NCBI RefSeq assembly: GCF_040412425.1
Contig: NC_089781.1
Span: forward strand, 56,451,468-56,515,467
Source of the DNA: Macrobrachium rosenbergii
Taxonomy: Eukaryota; Arthropoda; Malacostraca; Decapoda; Palaemonidae
DNA: 64,000 nt
Direction: 5' to 3'
Below, piece by piece: positions 33,241 through 43,409 of the stretch. Below the pieces are notes generated by a model. It worked only from the letters and a program-made list of their open reading frames with translations, had not been told where the DNA came from and did not search any database. The position numbers and the translations under genes are program-made. Position 1 is the stretch's first letter. The number at the start of each line of letters is the position of its first letter.

Positions 33241-34467
33241 AGAAGAACCCCTGGAACACTACCTTCTTGACTGTACAGAAACAGAACAGCTAAGAACAAG
33301 TTATGATGGTAATGAAAGAACAGCTACCCAAATAACAAAGCACATACTGACAAACATCCATGAATTTGCAGGCTTCCTATGCTCCTACCCACCACCAAGA
33401 TAACTCAAGAATCCATACCTTAAACCACCCACCCTCCTTCCCTATTCTTAAATCAGACTCAACAGACTCGACCCAGACAACAAATAAAAATCCATACCAT
33501 TCATCTCTAAATACTGACTTTAGAAATCACCCCTCCCCTATCATTCCATCCATCACAATCAACGCCCAACAAATACACAAAACACATACAGACACAAGAA
33601 TTAGGACCGGACAAGGAATATGGCTTTGGATCACCACCAACTAGCATACTAGCTACCTGTGCCTACTACTCAATTCTTCTTTTTTCCATCTGTTGGCCTC
33701 TCCACTAGCCAACACTCACTGCTATCGTACTTTTATCCTCATCTGATGGGTACCTTAGGGTTCAAAGAGGTTGCAACCTTGCCTGTTAAACCTTTTCATT
33801 TCAAATTTTCACCCCCACCAAATCACTTTCATGTATCATAATAAAGTTTTCATTAACCTACCCATCTCACAGACTCATCATCAACATATAGTTACGGGCT
33901 GCACTAGAAGCAAGAGCCCGTGCTGGCACAAGGCCAGCTAAATCTAAAACAACAACAACATCAATAAACATTAATAAACTTCTTACGGGCTGCTCTGGAA
34001 GCAAGAGCCCGTGCTGGCACAAGGCCAGCTAAATCTAAAACAACAATCAATAAACTTACCCATCTCACAGACTCATCATCAACATAGAGTTACGGGCTGC
34101 TCTAGGAGCAAGAGCCCGTGCTGGCACAAGGCCAGCTAAATCTAAAACAACAACAACAACAGTTGCGGTGGTTCCCACCAAAATCACTTTCATGTATCAT
34201 AATAAAGTTTTCATTAACCTACCCATCTCACAGACTCATCATCAACATAGATTTACGGGCTGCTCTAGGAGCAAGAGCCCGTGCTGGCACAAGGCCAGCT
34301 AAATCTAAAACAAGAACATCAATAAACTTTTACGGGCTGCTCTAGGAGCAAGAGCCCGTGCTGGCACAAGGCCAGCTAAATCTAAAACAACAACATCAAT
34401 AAACTTTTACGGGCTGCTCTAGGAGCAAGAGCCCGTGCTGGCACAAGGCCAGCTAAATCTGAAACAA
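33241..34467 (+). mobile_element. 5'-truncated LINE 3' end with six tandem tail units, inside the Gypsy C LTR
   Basis: Opens mid-protein with EEPLEHYLLDCTETEQLRTS, followed by TKHILTNIHEFAGFL and a stop near 33402, a typical LINE C-terminus. A 3' UTR follows. The tail core TACGGGCTGCTCTAGGAGCA, continuing to GCCAGCTAAATCT, occurs at 33893, 33984, 34091, 34254, 34331 and 34408. Each core folds as two hairpins (CGGGCT/AGCCCG and GCTGGC/GCCAGC) and ends in CAA-rich bases and CAATAAAC. A longer block with CACTTTCATGTATCATAATA is duplicated at about 33822 and 34182. No clear target duplication was found. Confidence 0.75.
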
Positions 34468-34523
34468 CATCAATAAACTAGCAGTACTCGTCTTCCTGCT
34501 CATTATTTCGCACCTCTCTCACA
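34468..34523 (+). repeat. 3' LTR of Gypsy C, terminal part
   Basis: CATCAATAAACTAGCAGTAC...CTCTCACA, the R/U5 end of the LTR, followed by AGCT at 34524-34527 (target duplication). Confidence 0.85.
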
Positions 34524-34527
34524 AGCT

Positions 34528-36399
34528 CATCATGACTTCTAATAATCTTTTTTTTTCTGTTGACTAAATCAAGATGGAAATCTGTTGACACTGTGCATTG
34601 ATACTATTCTTTTGTCTAGTAATTCAGGCTATTAAGATCATCTAATCAACTTCTATTTAAAATAAAACCAAAATGTAATTCGTATGTTATTCTGCCCACG
34701 TTACTGGTACGTTCTTGGTTTTTCAGTTGCCTCCTTAGAAACACTGTATGTTATGACAGTCAATGCTCCAGGCCTTAGCCTTCTACTTTTGTGGTATTTT
34801 CTAGGAAAGGGCGTTATGTTAGAATATATCAGCTTTGCCATTGCGTCGATTTTCAATTCATTATCTTACTAGGGACGCCAGAAAATTTTTGTTGTATATG
34901 GAGTTCGATTAGTATTGGTACTTGAGTGGCCATCTGAACCTGGTAGTCTGTCATCTCAGCATTTTACAGCTGGTTTACTGCATCTATGTCAGTTGTAGTT
35001 ATTTATGTCATTGGTTCTATTTTCAGTGCTCGTTCAAGTCACATGATATACCAGATATTCTAGTAAGTTTATACACTTATGGATTATATATCTATACATA
35101 TTTCATATTACACTAAAATTCACATGAAATTCCCCCTTAATTTTTTTGGTGTCGAGCACCACCGACTTGACTCTGCCTTATAGCCCAAGTTTGAACGGAA
35201 AAGGATATCAGTAGATGAGAACACTGGAATGCATACAACGCTTTCTTTTGTTTCCAACGTTTGCTAGGTGCTTGATGAGCAAATGAAACAGTAAAAATTA
35301 TCATAGTTTTAGGGCTTCTGTGAAAGACTGGTATCTTTTAACAGTCGAATGAACCTCCCAGGAGCTCACATTTGTTTACATATCAAAACACACTTCACAC
35401 TCGCTTGAAATATTTTGTAATATATTGTCAGTATTTGAGTTTTCTTCCAATTTGTATTTGCTTTTATCAATTCATATAGCTCGAGAACTTAGTATGCTTT
35501 CATTCAGCAATAAATACAGTATCTTCTCTTTTTCTCTTCAGTAGCTATGTGCTAAGCAAATTTTGACGGGGTTTCTTCCCTGATCTAATAGCTATTTATT
35601 ATCGTGGTTTGCTTTATTTCACCAATTCTTGTTATCGAATAATTCTCCACATAGTTTCGTATCCTTTTCAAAAGTGCCTGTTTTCCTGTATGTTTCAATA
35701 TTAAAGGTTCTGTTCACCTCCTTCCTTGTGTAATGTCTCCCATTTTCTGTTTATCTGTTCTTTTAAATGCTAATAACAACACATACCTCTTCTATACTTT
35801 CACTTTCTTATTTTACCAGTTCTTTTCAAATTACAAGACACTGTTGCACGCTATATAGAACCATTTAACTATCATCTCTGCTTTCCTTATCAGGCATTAA
35901 GTTCTAATGTCTGGCTCACAACATAGAAGAAGAAGACGAATTATTTACTGTTTACCTTCCTGTTATGTGTTGATTCTGTTGAATGCTCGACATTGGATTT
36001 CTGATATCGACGAGCTTCACACGTTGAATAGGAGACATACATACACACAGAAGGTCACGTAAATAGAAGAAAGGTGAGCAAAATAATGATCCCGGAATCA
36101 GACTCGTTTCAAAGACTGGCGAACTTTCGAGTAGCCCAGCCATTGGGGTGTCGCTTGCTCCTAGTTTAGGCTCGTGCAACTCAGTAGGCTAGAGCCCAAA
36201 GTGCCAGGCCTAGGCCTAATACCTTCGGATGCCGCAACCCATGTCATCAGTGGGTACTTGGGTAAGACTTAGTGAGTAATCCTACAGTTTAGGGGTCCAA
36301 ATTTGCTGCTACCTTGTGTGTGTTTAATTTTTTTTCCTATTCAATTTCTTTCGACAGATCTGCAAACAGAAGTAGCCTAGTCTATATTAGCTATAAAGT
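34528..36399. other. AT-rich spacer, no gene recognised
   Basis: Short chance ORFs only (for example 34684-34872 and 34922-35116, hydrophobic by composition). No terminal repeats or conserved domain were seen. Confidence 0.5.
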
Positions 36400-36741
36400 G
36401 AGCAGTTTATCTGCCTACAGAAGCATAGATTGTAAAAAAACAAAGGGAATAAAGCCCGGCGCTTCACGCAAATAATGTAGTGTGCCTGCAACTGTGTTTG
36501 TGGAGTGAGTGCTTAGGAAGCAGGAAACGGTGGGAACCTGGCACGGGAGCTTGCTCTTCAGCGCTTACTTTTTGATAAATCTGAAAAATGACCAGTTTAT
36601 CTGCTTATATAAGCAGAGATTTATGATTTTCTGAAAATTATATGGGTCTGTAACCCCTAAAACATGTTTGTTTATTTATGTTCCTCCTTTATTCCCTTTG
36701 TGTTTTTACAATTTCTACTTCTGTAAGCAGATAAACTGCTC
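36400..36741. repeat. MITE-like element with ~54-bp inverted ends
   Basis: The left arm at 36400-36453 (GAGCAGTTTATCTGCCTACA...) matches the reverse complement of the right arm at about 36687-36741 with a few mismatches. A partial third copy of the motif (CCAGTTTATCTGCTTATATA) lies in the middle near 36590. It has no coding capacity. The family and target duplication are not determined. Confidence 0.6.
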
Positions 36742-36816
36742 ATTTGGTAAAACTACAGGGTAACTCTGCATAGGCCTCTATATTGTTAGCATTGAATGGT
36801 TATGCACATGCATAAG

Positions 36817-36818
<2 letters not shown>

Positions 36819-36870
<52 letters not shown>
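36819..36870. repeat. (ATT)n microsatellite
   Basis: About 17 uninterrupted ATT/TTA triplets. Confidence 0.92.
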
Positions 36871-36871
<1 letters not shown>

Positions 36872-37016
36872 AACTGTTTAACTAGACCACTGAGCTGACT
36901 ATGAGCTCTCATAGGGCTGGCCCAAAGGATTTGGATGAAATGACAGATCTAGGCTAGAAGCCTAGCACTGGGACCAAATAGGCCATTTGGTATGGTGATG
37001 AATGAACGAAAATGAA
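36871..37016 (+). repeat. SINE-like fragment adjoining the (ATT)n tract
   Basis: Sequence ACTAGACCACTGAGCTGACT, continuing to AGCTCTCATAGGGCTGGCCC and GGACCAAATAGGCC, resembles a dispersed short repeat I associate with crustacean genomes. The assignment is from memory of the pattern and is tentative. It could be checked by copy number. Confidence 0.35.
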
Positions 37017-37131
37017 ATTAAAAACTGCACAAAGGCACACGCGCTCATACTGGAACACACTCACTCAGTAAATACATTTATACTTATATTTCCATATATA
37101 CTCACTAAAAAGGTATGTCAAAATACATTTA

Positions 37132-37314
37132 TTAAAATTTTAAATTGTTCCGCCACAATATGCAAACCATCAGTCCTTTACATTAGGAATTACTTTCAGC
37201 GTAGGCTGGAAACGGCCGTTAAACTCTTGAACAAGGTGGTTAGGCAGTAACTACCGCCAGGCAGGCGGGAATACCCTCCTGCCCGGATGTAAACATACCA
37301 GTTTTCTTTTGGCC
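37132..37314 (+). repeat. Left ITR of DIRS family II element
   Basis: About 183 bp, inverted match to 42741-42922, diverging after CTTTTGGCC. The outer tip (AAATTGTTCCGCCACAATAT) differs from the right tip but matches the first half of the ICR. Confidence 0.72.
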
Positions 37315-38404
37315 GTCATGCGTTGCAGACATGGTTTCCGATCTCTTTGCCTGATTGTCGCTAAGCTCTTTATTATCCCAGTGGGATCTTAATATATTTT
37401 TGTGTATATATTACGTGTGTTTGATATTTATTAATACAAACCCACGATTTGTGATAACCTTGCATAAGCCACCGTTCCCCTGTGTCTGTGTTTCGGGTTT
37501 GATGGCCAAGGGCATATTTAGAGGGGCTTAACCGAGTGGTAATGCTTCTCTTCCAGTAGCCCTTTATGTAGATACTGAAGGTGTTCCCCTGTACGTTCGG
37601 AGATATTAGTTGGGACATAATATCTTCACTCCCCTACATTGATCGGGACGTAAGAGTTTTCTTCCTTTCTTGGGCTCCCGCCCTCCATATACAAGGGCAT
37701 GACTACTTCCTTCCGACTTGTGCTGAGTGTTGTTTTCACTGCCTACGCTATAGAGAGTTGTTGGGGGGGAGGTTGCGGGCGTCGTCGGTAAGTTCCGCTT
37801 CCACGGTGCCCTTGATGGACTCCCCTCCTTCTTTCTCTCTCCCTGTAAGTTCTTCCCTTTTTCTCCTTCAGTAGAGATCTCTCTCCTTCACCCTTTTTGC
37901 TCACTCGTCGCGTGAAGACCACGAGGGGGTGGGGTGGCTGGCGGTCGAACGACCACTTATAAGGGGCTTCCTCTTGCTGCGTAGGGCAGTTCTCCTCGTA
38001 GCAAGAGGAGTCTCCCTCTACAAGTCATCTTTGCTTCTTCTTTCAGGTTGACAATGTGCATCGCGGGCACAGCAGTAGTTGGCTGGATATCTCAGGGGAT
38101 ATCTTGCATGAAGGAGTCCTGACGTTCATTTAGTATTGCTTCAGGATTGACCACAGTATATACCTCGTTGGAATGGCATAGTTCCACGTCGTCGGGATTG
38201 CTCTGACTCTGTTCCCGCCGATGTGGATCGATCGCTGTCATTGCTGGCCTCCATGTATGCCGTGGCACTGACTGCCTCTGGCGTGTCTGTGGTCCATCTG
38301 CTCCAGCTGTTTACTGTGTTATGCTTCTGTTAACTCGACAACAGTCTCTGGGCAGCTCTTCCCAGTCTCCTGCTGCATCTGTCCTGACCGTTCCTGTCGC
38401 TGCT

Positions 38405-39065
38405 GGTGACGTTCACGTGACGTTCACGTGACGTTCTTGGCCGTTGCTGTAGCTCATGCCTTCTGAACCGCTTCTGTAGCTCCTGCATTGGCTGCCCTGA
38501 TCGTACCTGCTGCTTCTCCTGGTGGTGGTGTCTTGGGCCACTTCCGTTGCATTCCTGCCTAGCTGCCCTAAAGGTTATGATGTCCGCCATCCTGTAGATG
38601 TGGGAGTGAAGATGAAGGAAGTTGCCCTGTGGAAGTAACGTTCCTGGCCGTTGGCTGAGGTAGCTCCTGCTTTCCGACCGCTTCTGTAGCTCCTGCATTG
38701 GCTGTCCTGATCGTACCTGCTGCTTCTCCTGGTGGTGGTGTCTTGGGCCACTTCCATTGCATTCCTGCCTAGCTGCCCTAAAGGTTATGATGTCCGCCAT
38801 CCTGTAGATGTGGGAGTGAAGATGAAGGAAGTTGCCCTGTGGAAGCAACGTTCCTGGCCGTTGCGGTAGCTCCTGCTTTCCGACCGCTTCTGTAGCTCCT
38901 GCATTGGCTATCCTGATCGTGCCTGCTGCTTCTCCTGGTGGTCATGTCCTGGGTTGCTTCCGTTGTGTTCCTGCCTAATTGCCCTGGAGGTTACGATGTT
39001 TCGTGTCCACCAGCCTGTAGATGATGTCAGAGTGAAGGTGAAGGAAGTCGCCCAGTGGAAGTAAC
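38405..39065. repeat. Tandem repeat, ~208-bp unit, three copies
   Basis: The anchor CTTCTGTAGCTCCTGCATTG starts at 38471, 38681 and 38887, giving periods of 210 and 206 bp. The units also share GATGAAGGAAGTTGCCCTGT and the GTGGTGTCTTGGGCCACTTC segment, with substitutions in the third copy. Confidence 0.85.
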
Positions 39066-39937
39066 CTACGTCTTCTTTAACCTATCTTCGATTTCATAAT
39101 CTGCTGCCTCTTCCCTTCCTCTCTCGAGGTTTGAGGGGGTCCCAGGAACCGGACAGGCCTCCATCGGCCGAAGGAGAGGAAGTCTGCTTCTTTCCCCTTG
39201 ATGCCTTTGGACGTCTAGGGACTGCCTCCTTCCGAGGAGGCAGTTGGTCTCTCGGCTCTTACCAACATTCAGGTTAGGAAACCGATTCACATACCCCTGG
39301 GTTTTGTGTTTTGGGAGCCGTGGGCATGCAGACCTCGGTTTGCGATCCCGTTCCCAGTCCTAGAGGTTGCGCCTCTAAGATGGGGGCTGCTTCGGGCGCT
39401 TGTGCTCAAGATTCGGAGGAATATTGAGTATCCCGATCTGGTCTGGAGAGTACTCTCCACAGCCCAGTTCGGGAGCAGTGTGAGAGAAAGGGCCGAGGCA
39501 TCCAGGTGTCTCAGCTCTTCCCGCCAGCACCACAAGCGCTCCTTGAGTGCTTACCAGTGCTCAGTCGGGTTCCCAGTCTGGTGTCTCGATCCTATCGGTT
39601 CGAACACCAGAAGAAGCAGGGAAGAGATTTCTTTTGGGAGTCCTGCAGGACTTCTAAGGGACTGACTCTCTTCTGGGAGACAAGTTTCTCTCGTTGGCTC
39701 TTCCCGCCCTCAGGCGGGAACCGATTCGCATTCTCCTGTGGGGTCTGGTGTTTTGGGGGCTGCGCCCTCGTTGCCAGTCTTAGAAAAGTGCGTCTAAGAT
39801 TGGTTCTGTGCCTGGCTCTTTTCGATCTCTTAGGAAACCGAAAGCAGCCGCTCCCGATTTTCAGGGAGTCTGGTGGGTCGCTCAAATCCTATGAATCACA
39901 AGCGCTCTCCTGACAAGAGACACAGGATGAGAGAAAG

Positions 39938-40030
39938 TGCCGAGACACCCAGGTGTCTGGGTGCCGGGACACCAGGTGTCTGGGTGCCGAGACGCCAGGT
40001 ATCTGGGTGCTGAGATGCCAGGTGTCTCGA
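39938..40030. repeat. Minisatellite, 23-bp unit, four copies with internal palindrome
   Basis: Units of about 23 bp (GTGCCGAGACACCAGGTGTC plus TGG). Each contains the self-complementary pair AGACACC/GGTGTCT. Confidence 0.85.
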
Positions 40031-41899
40031 TACTGCCCGCCAGCTGCTTCGGTTGCTTGGCCAGGATTCATCCTCATGTCTTGAACCTTAGGGTTCGAGC
40101 ATGCAGGATAGCAGACACAGAATTCTCCCTTGAACCTTCTTCTCGAGGGGCCTTGGCCTTGAAGGAGTTTAGAGTTCGGGAAACTAGCAATATTTCACGG
40201 CAGATGAGTTCTGCCCTGTCCAGTTCTGATTGTATTCGCTCGATCAGCTCGGGCCAGCTCGCTTGGCTTGCTCGCCCCGCCCAGCCCCTGGTTGCGCTTG
40301 CGAGACTGGCTCTGCTTGGCTCGACTCGACTCGGCTCGGCTCGGCTCGACCCGCCTGTCTCCCAGTCCACCGCATACCACCCCTGGATCATGTTCGTGTG
40401 ATTGGCTTGGTATGCTGCGGCTCGGCTCAGCCCCACTGTTCTTCCGAATCGGGTTCTCAGCTCTGTTCGAGGGAACTTTCTGCTCTTCCCAGGAAAGCGT
40501 TTTGCCACTGCACAAGCACTCTCCTTCCCCAGTGTGACAGTAATCTCCTTCGGTTGATTATCGCTCATGGTCCACCTCTCCTGCTGGTCTTACTGGCAGG
40601 ACAGGTAGGGGTACTCTTTCTCCTCACCTGTTCTCTTTTCCTCTCTGTTGTTCCAAGAGGCGCGAGACGGACCGAGAGAGCTCCGATGAATTTGTTTTCG
40701 GAGTTCGGTTGCCTGGTGTGCTTTGGGTGTCGGTCCCCCGATTGTCTCGTAGTACAACCAGGTAGCCGAGGAGGGTTTCATGAGATCTGTCAAAGTCTCT
40801 CTCCAAGGGGAGAGATACTGGAGTTTCATGCTTCGGAAACAGTGAGGGTCTTCCTCTTCAAGTTGCGATCGCCCTTATTTTTCGGAGGATCCCCTGGACT
40901 TGGCCGCGGCTCCCCCAATGAATAATCTTCATCACTCGCAACCCTTGCAGTTCCCGAGGGGCTGAGAGTGTCGAGGACCACCGCAGTCCTTGCTTCCGAG
41001 AGCGTTCTCGACCAGATGAATTCTTTTCTTCGGAGAAGGAGTTCATTCAGGTAAAGACACCAAGCTTCTCCCCTGCCTCGACAGATTACGAATTCTTCTT
41101 GCCTGGGAGGTTCTTGCCCACTGCAGTTCTGTGGGTGATTCTGGTGCTAAGAAGAAGGACTTTGTCCCAATTCGGATCTCTGGTTTTGTAAGTCGCGAGT
41201 TGGCTCGACCCTTAAGAATGAACCTTTACTTGGTTCTGCCTTTCTCTTTCAGAGATTTGCCAGATACTTTGGTAATCAAGGTTCATACCAGGGCTCTGCC
41301 TTGTCCTTTGGACAATGGCCAAGACCTTAGGGTCTTAGTAATCTCGACTTGACATTGAGTTCAAGCCAGCCCCCCTCAACTTCTAAGAAGTCCCAGGCTT
41401 CAGGAGAAGATTGCGGAACACATAACCCTCTTCTTCCCTTCTAGGAAAGTGCATATAACTGTGGCTCTTTCCACCCTCTTTTCCATAAGGGAGGAGGGAA
41501 GAAGAGAAGAGAGAAAGAAGTATCAACCACGAAGAAGTTCTCCTACTGCTGATGCCCGGATGAAATGATACTTATCGAGTCTCTGGGGCTGGCAGCAACA
41601 TTGTCGAGACCGGGGAATGGATTCCTTCAGGAGAAGTATCTATTTCCCTTAGGTCTCGGCAATTCTTTTCATTGAACTTCCATCCCACTTCCTCTCCTGT
41701 GCTCCCAATTCGGGAAATGCCAGCCCGGCTAGAGCTAATTATCTCGGTAACCTGTCGTCTTGCAGAAACTTCCCCGTGGTGGAGAATGGAGGTCTGCTTC
41801 CATTCCTTCATCCTTCTTTCCTCTTCGAAGTATGAGGAAAGAGTTAGGCTGATGCTTGATTGAAGGAACCTTCGAATATGCTTGCGTATTCCCCTCACA

Positions 41900-42570
41900 T
41901 CGTGTGTCTACTTATGGATTCACCGATCGAGGAATAGGCGCACACCTGTAAGACTTCATCTTGAAGGTGTGTGACTGCGACGATTAGTACCTTCTCATCA
42001 CCACTGTGGGCTCAGGGCAGCCTTTTGGCCTTCCGAGAATTCAGAATGAGTTTTGTGACACTCAGTGGTTTTGTTGAACATCAAAACCACAGTAGTGGCA
42101 TTTGTCGATGAACAAGAGGGAATCGTTTTTTCCTCCTCTTTCATCTGTCAACATTTGCAGGTACTCGAGTGTTCTATAGCGCATCTGACAGCAATTAGCC
42201 AGATGCATTCCTGGTGGGGATGTATTTGTAGGCGAGCTTGGCCTCGGGTTTCAGTGATCAGGACGGAATGTGCTGCTCACTCTTTTCTCCATGAAGATTC
42301 ACAAAGAGACTGCTCATCTGAGAAACCCTTACCGTCTTTCTGTTGCCTCCCTGCACAGCAGGTCGGTAGTTTTTCTCACTCCTTTATACCAGACCCAGTG
42401 GCTGCTATGGTGAGGCATGCTGTCTCTTTGGGAAAAAATCGATATCTATGTTTTCCCCTCCGTATTCATCTGTTTCACTAGGGGTTCACATGCATTGCTC
42501 ACCCTGAGTTACAGACCAGGAGGAGTAGCCCAGGTGTACAGAATGCCAGTCAGTTCAAGAGATTCACTCA
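41900..42570 (+). pseudogene. DIRS family II RNase H and methyltransferase-like relic
   Basis: Translation in shifting frames gives YGFTDRGIGAHL near 41915-41950 (compare the RNase H start TDAS..GWGAHL). TTVVAFVDEQEGIVFSSSF near 42090-42145 corresponds to the DNTTVVAYxxxQGG motif. PDPVAAMVRHAVSLGKNRYL near 42390-42445 corresponds to the PDPxAxxxDA...DW...YxFPP segment that follows RNase H in DIRS elements. The pattern order supports a DIRS origin. Stops and shifts preclude function, and the recombinase that should follow is absent before the ICR at 42596. Confidence 0.55.
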
Positions 42571-42595
42571 GATTCCTCCCTCCAACCAGTGAGTC

Positions 42596-42700
42596 TTCCT
42601 AATGTAAAGGACCGATGGTTTGTTGTGTCAGAACAAATCACAATTTTTGAAAGTAAATTGTATTTTTCCTAACTATACAAACCTGAGTTCCTTTACATTA
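42596..42700 (+). repeat. Internal complementary region (ICR) of DIRS family II
   Basis: 42596-42648 (CCTAATGTAAAGGACCGATG...) is the imperfect reverse complement of the left tip at 37132-37183. 42649-42700 (AGTAAATTGTATTTTTCCTA...) is the near-perfect reverse complement of the right tip at 42872-42922. The two are fused head to tail, as expected for an ICR that templates the circle junction. Confidence 0.75.
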
Positions 42701-42740
42701 CATATTATGCATGCCTCATGAGACCCCTCAATCTGAACCT

Positions 42741-42922
42741 GGACCAAAAGGCAAACTGGAATGTTTACATCTGGGCAGGCGGGTATTCCCGCCTACCTGG
42801 TGGTAGTTACTGCCTAACCACCTTGCTCAAGAGTTTAACAACCGTTTCCAGCCTGTGCTGAAAGTAATTCCTAATGTAAAGGACCTCAGGTTTGTGTAGT
42901 TAGGAAAAATGCAATTTACTTT
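42741..42922 (+). repeat. Right ITR of DIRS family II element
   Basis: Inverted partner of 37132-37314. Its outer 50 bases also pair with 42649-42700, giving a 273-bp segment (42650-42922) that on its own looks like a MITE. Confidence 0.72.
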
Positions 42923-42924
42923 AA

Positions 42925-43259
42925 AAAAGGGATTTTGACAGAGGAAAAATCTATTTCTGAGAAGGTCCGTGTCACCCGGTGAAATTCCATTACAGCACGA
43001 ATTTCTAGGTATAACCTTGCTAGATATACCAGAGAAAAAGAGCTTTCAGGAAAGCTGGGGTTACTACCCCAGTCGAGCGTCTTCTTGGAAGGCGTCGGTA
43101 TAAGAAGGGGTGAGTGAATTACCACTACCACGGAAACCTACTCGAAAGATCTCTCCTTATCAAAATCCCGGAACAGAGTGGTGAGCCGTTACAGCCCCCA
43201 CACCAAACACCCGCCAGGACGGCGACACCAGCGCCACCTACCTCATTCCATGCTAGCAC
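42925..43259 (-). repeat. Right ITR of DIRS copy 1
   Basis: Begins AAAAGGGATTTTGACAGAGG on the plus strand and contains TTCTAGGTATAACCTTGCTA and GATATACCAGAGAAAAAGAG, shared with the left ITR in inverse orientation. Divergence from the left ITR starts near 43252. Confidence 0.8.
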
Positions 43260-43319
43260 TAACCCCAGACTTGGCATGTGCAAGAGGAGGGGGGAGAGTA
43301 CTAGGTGATACAGGGAGGG

Positions 43320-43409
43320 TCACCGGGTGACACGGACCTTCCTCAGAAATAGATTTTCCTCTGTCAAAATCCCTTTTCTGAGTCCAGTCCCGTGTCAGCC
43401 GGTGAAATC
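43320..43409 (-). repeat. Internal complementary region of DIRS copy 1
   Basis: 43320-43376 matches the inverse of the right tip (42925-42982, with CAGAAATAGATTTTCCTCTG). 43377-43409 (CTGAGTCCAGTCCCGTGTCA...) matches the inverse of the left tip (51113-51080). The junction lies in CCCTTTT|CTGAG. This is the diagnostic DIRS arrangement. Confidence 0.82.

Larger units (their letters stand above)
24188..34523 (+). mobile_element. Gypsy C: CsRn1-like element, 3' LTR split by Gypsy D and a LINE tail
   Basis: The 5' LTR is 24188-24569. The 3' LTR survives as 27828-27842, 32925-33240 and 34468-34523. AGCT precedes the element (24184-24187) and follows it (34524-34527), which proves that the three 3' pieces belong to one LTR. 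Pol is mostly in long frames, but Gag and protease have been joined by an internal deletion near 25095. Without the two insertions the element would be about 4 kb. It belongs to the same broad clade as A and D but to a different family, with about half their LTR motifs. Confidence 0.88.
37320..41890 (+). other. DIRS family II interior: decayed Gag/RT region and tandem repeats
   Basis: No continuous coding frame. A Cys/His cluster (GHDYFLPTCAECCFHC, 37695-37742) could be a Gag zinc-finger relic. RKKDFVPIRISGF near 41150-41190 and RALPCPLDNGQDLRVLVIST near 41289-41348 resemble the poorly conserved segment upstream of RT in DIRS relatives. This is weak evidence. Two tandem arrays lie here (38405-39065 and 39938-40030) and a (GGCTC)n-like tract is near 40317-40352. 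Confidence 0.4.
37132..42922 (+). mobile_element. DIRS-type element, family II (ITRs and ICR present, no recombinase seen)
   Basis: Inverted terminal repeats lie at 37132-37314 and 42741-42922 (for example CCTTTACATTAGGAATTACT and AACTCTTGAACAAGGTGGTT, with near-matching complements). Just inside the right ITR, 42596-42700 consists of the complement of the left tip (42596-42648) fused to the complement of the right tip (42649-42700). This is the internal complementary region that defines DIRS elements. Coding remains are an RNase H-like and a methyltransferase-like segment at about 41900-42570. Tyrosine recombinase motifs were not found, so the element is probably non-autonomous or internally deleted. 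Confidence 0.75.

Noticed and set aside
33360..33644. 94-codon ORF rich in His, Pro, Thr and Asn
   Set aside because: Lies in the LINE 3' UTR in a different frame from the RT C-terminus. Low complexity, no domain.
39306..40925. Several ORFs over 100 codons on both strands
   Set aside because: Overlapping, repeat-driven frames in a GC-rich tandem-repeat region. No domain was recognised.
42650..42922. Stand-alone MITE with ~50-bp inverted ends
   Set aside because: Better explained as the ICR half plus right ITR of the family II DIRS element, because the preceding 53 bases match the complement of the left tip.
42925..43378. Stand-alone ~450-bp inverted-repeat element
   Set aside because: Explained as the right ITR plus ICR of DIRS copy 1. 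The same layout occurs at the end of copy 2.
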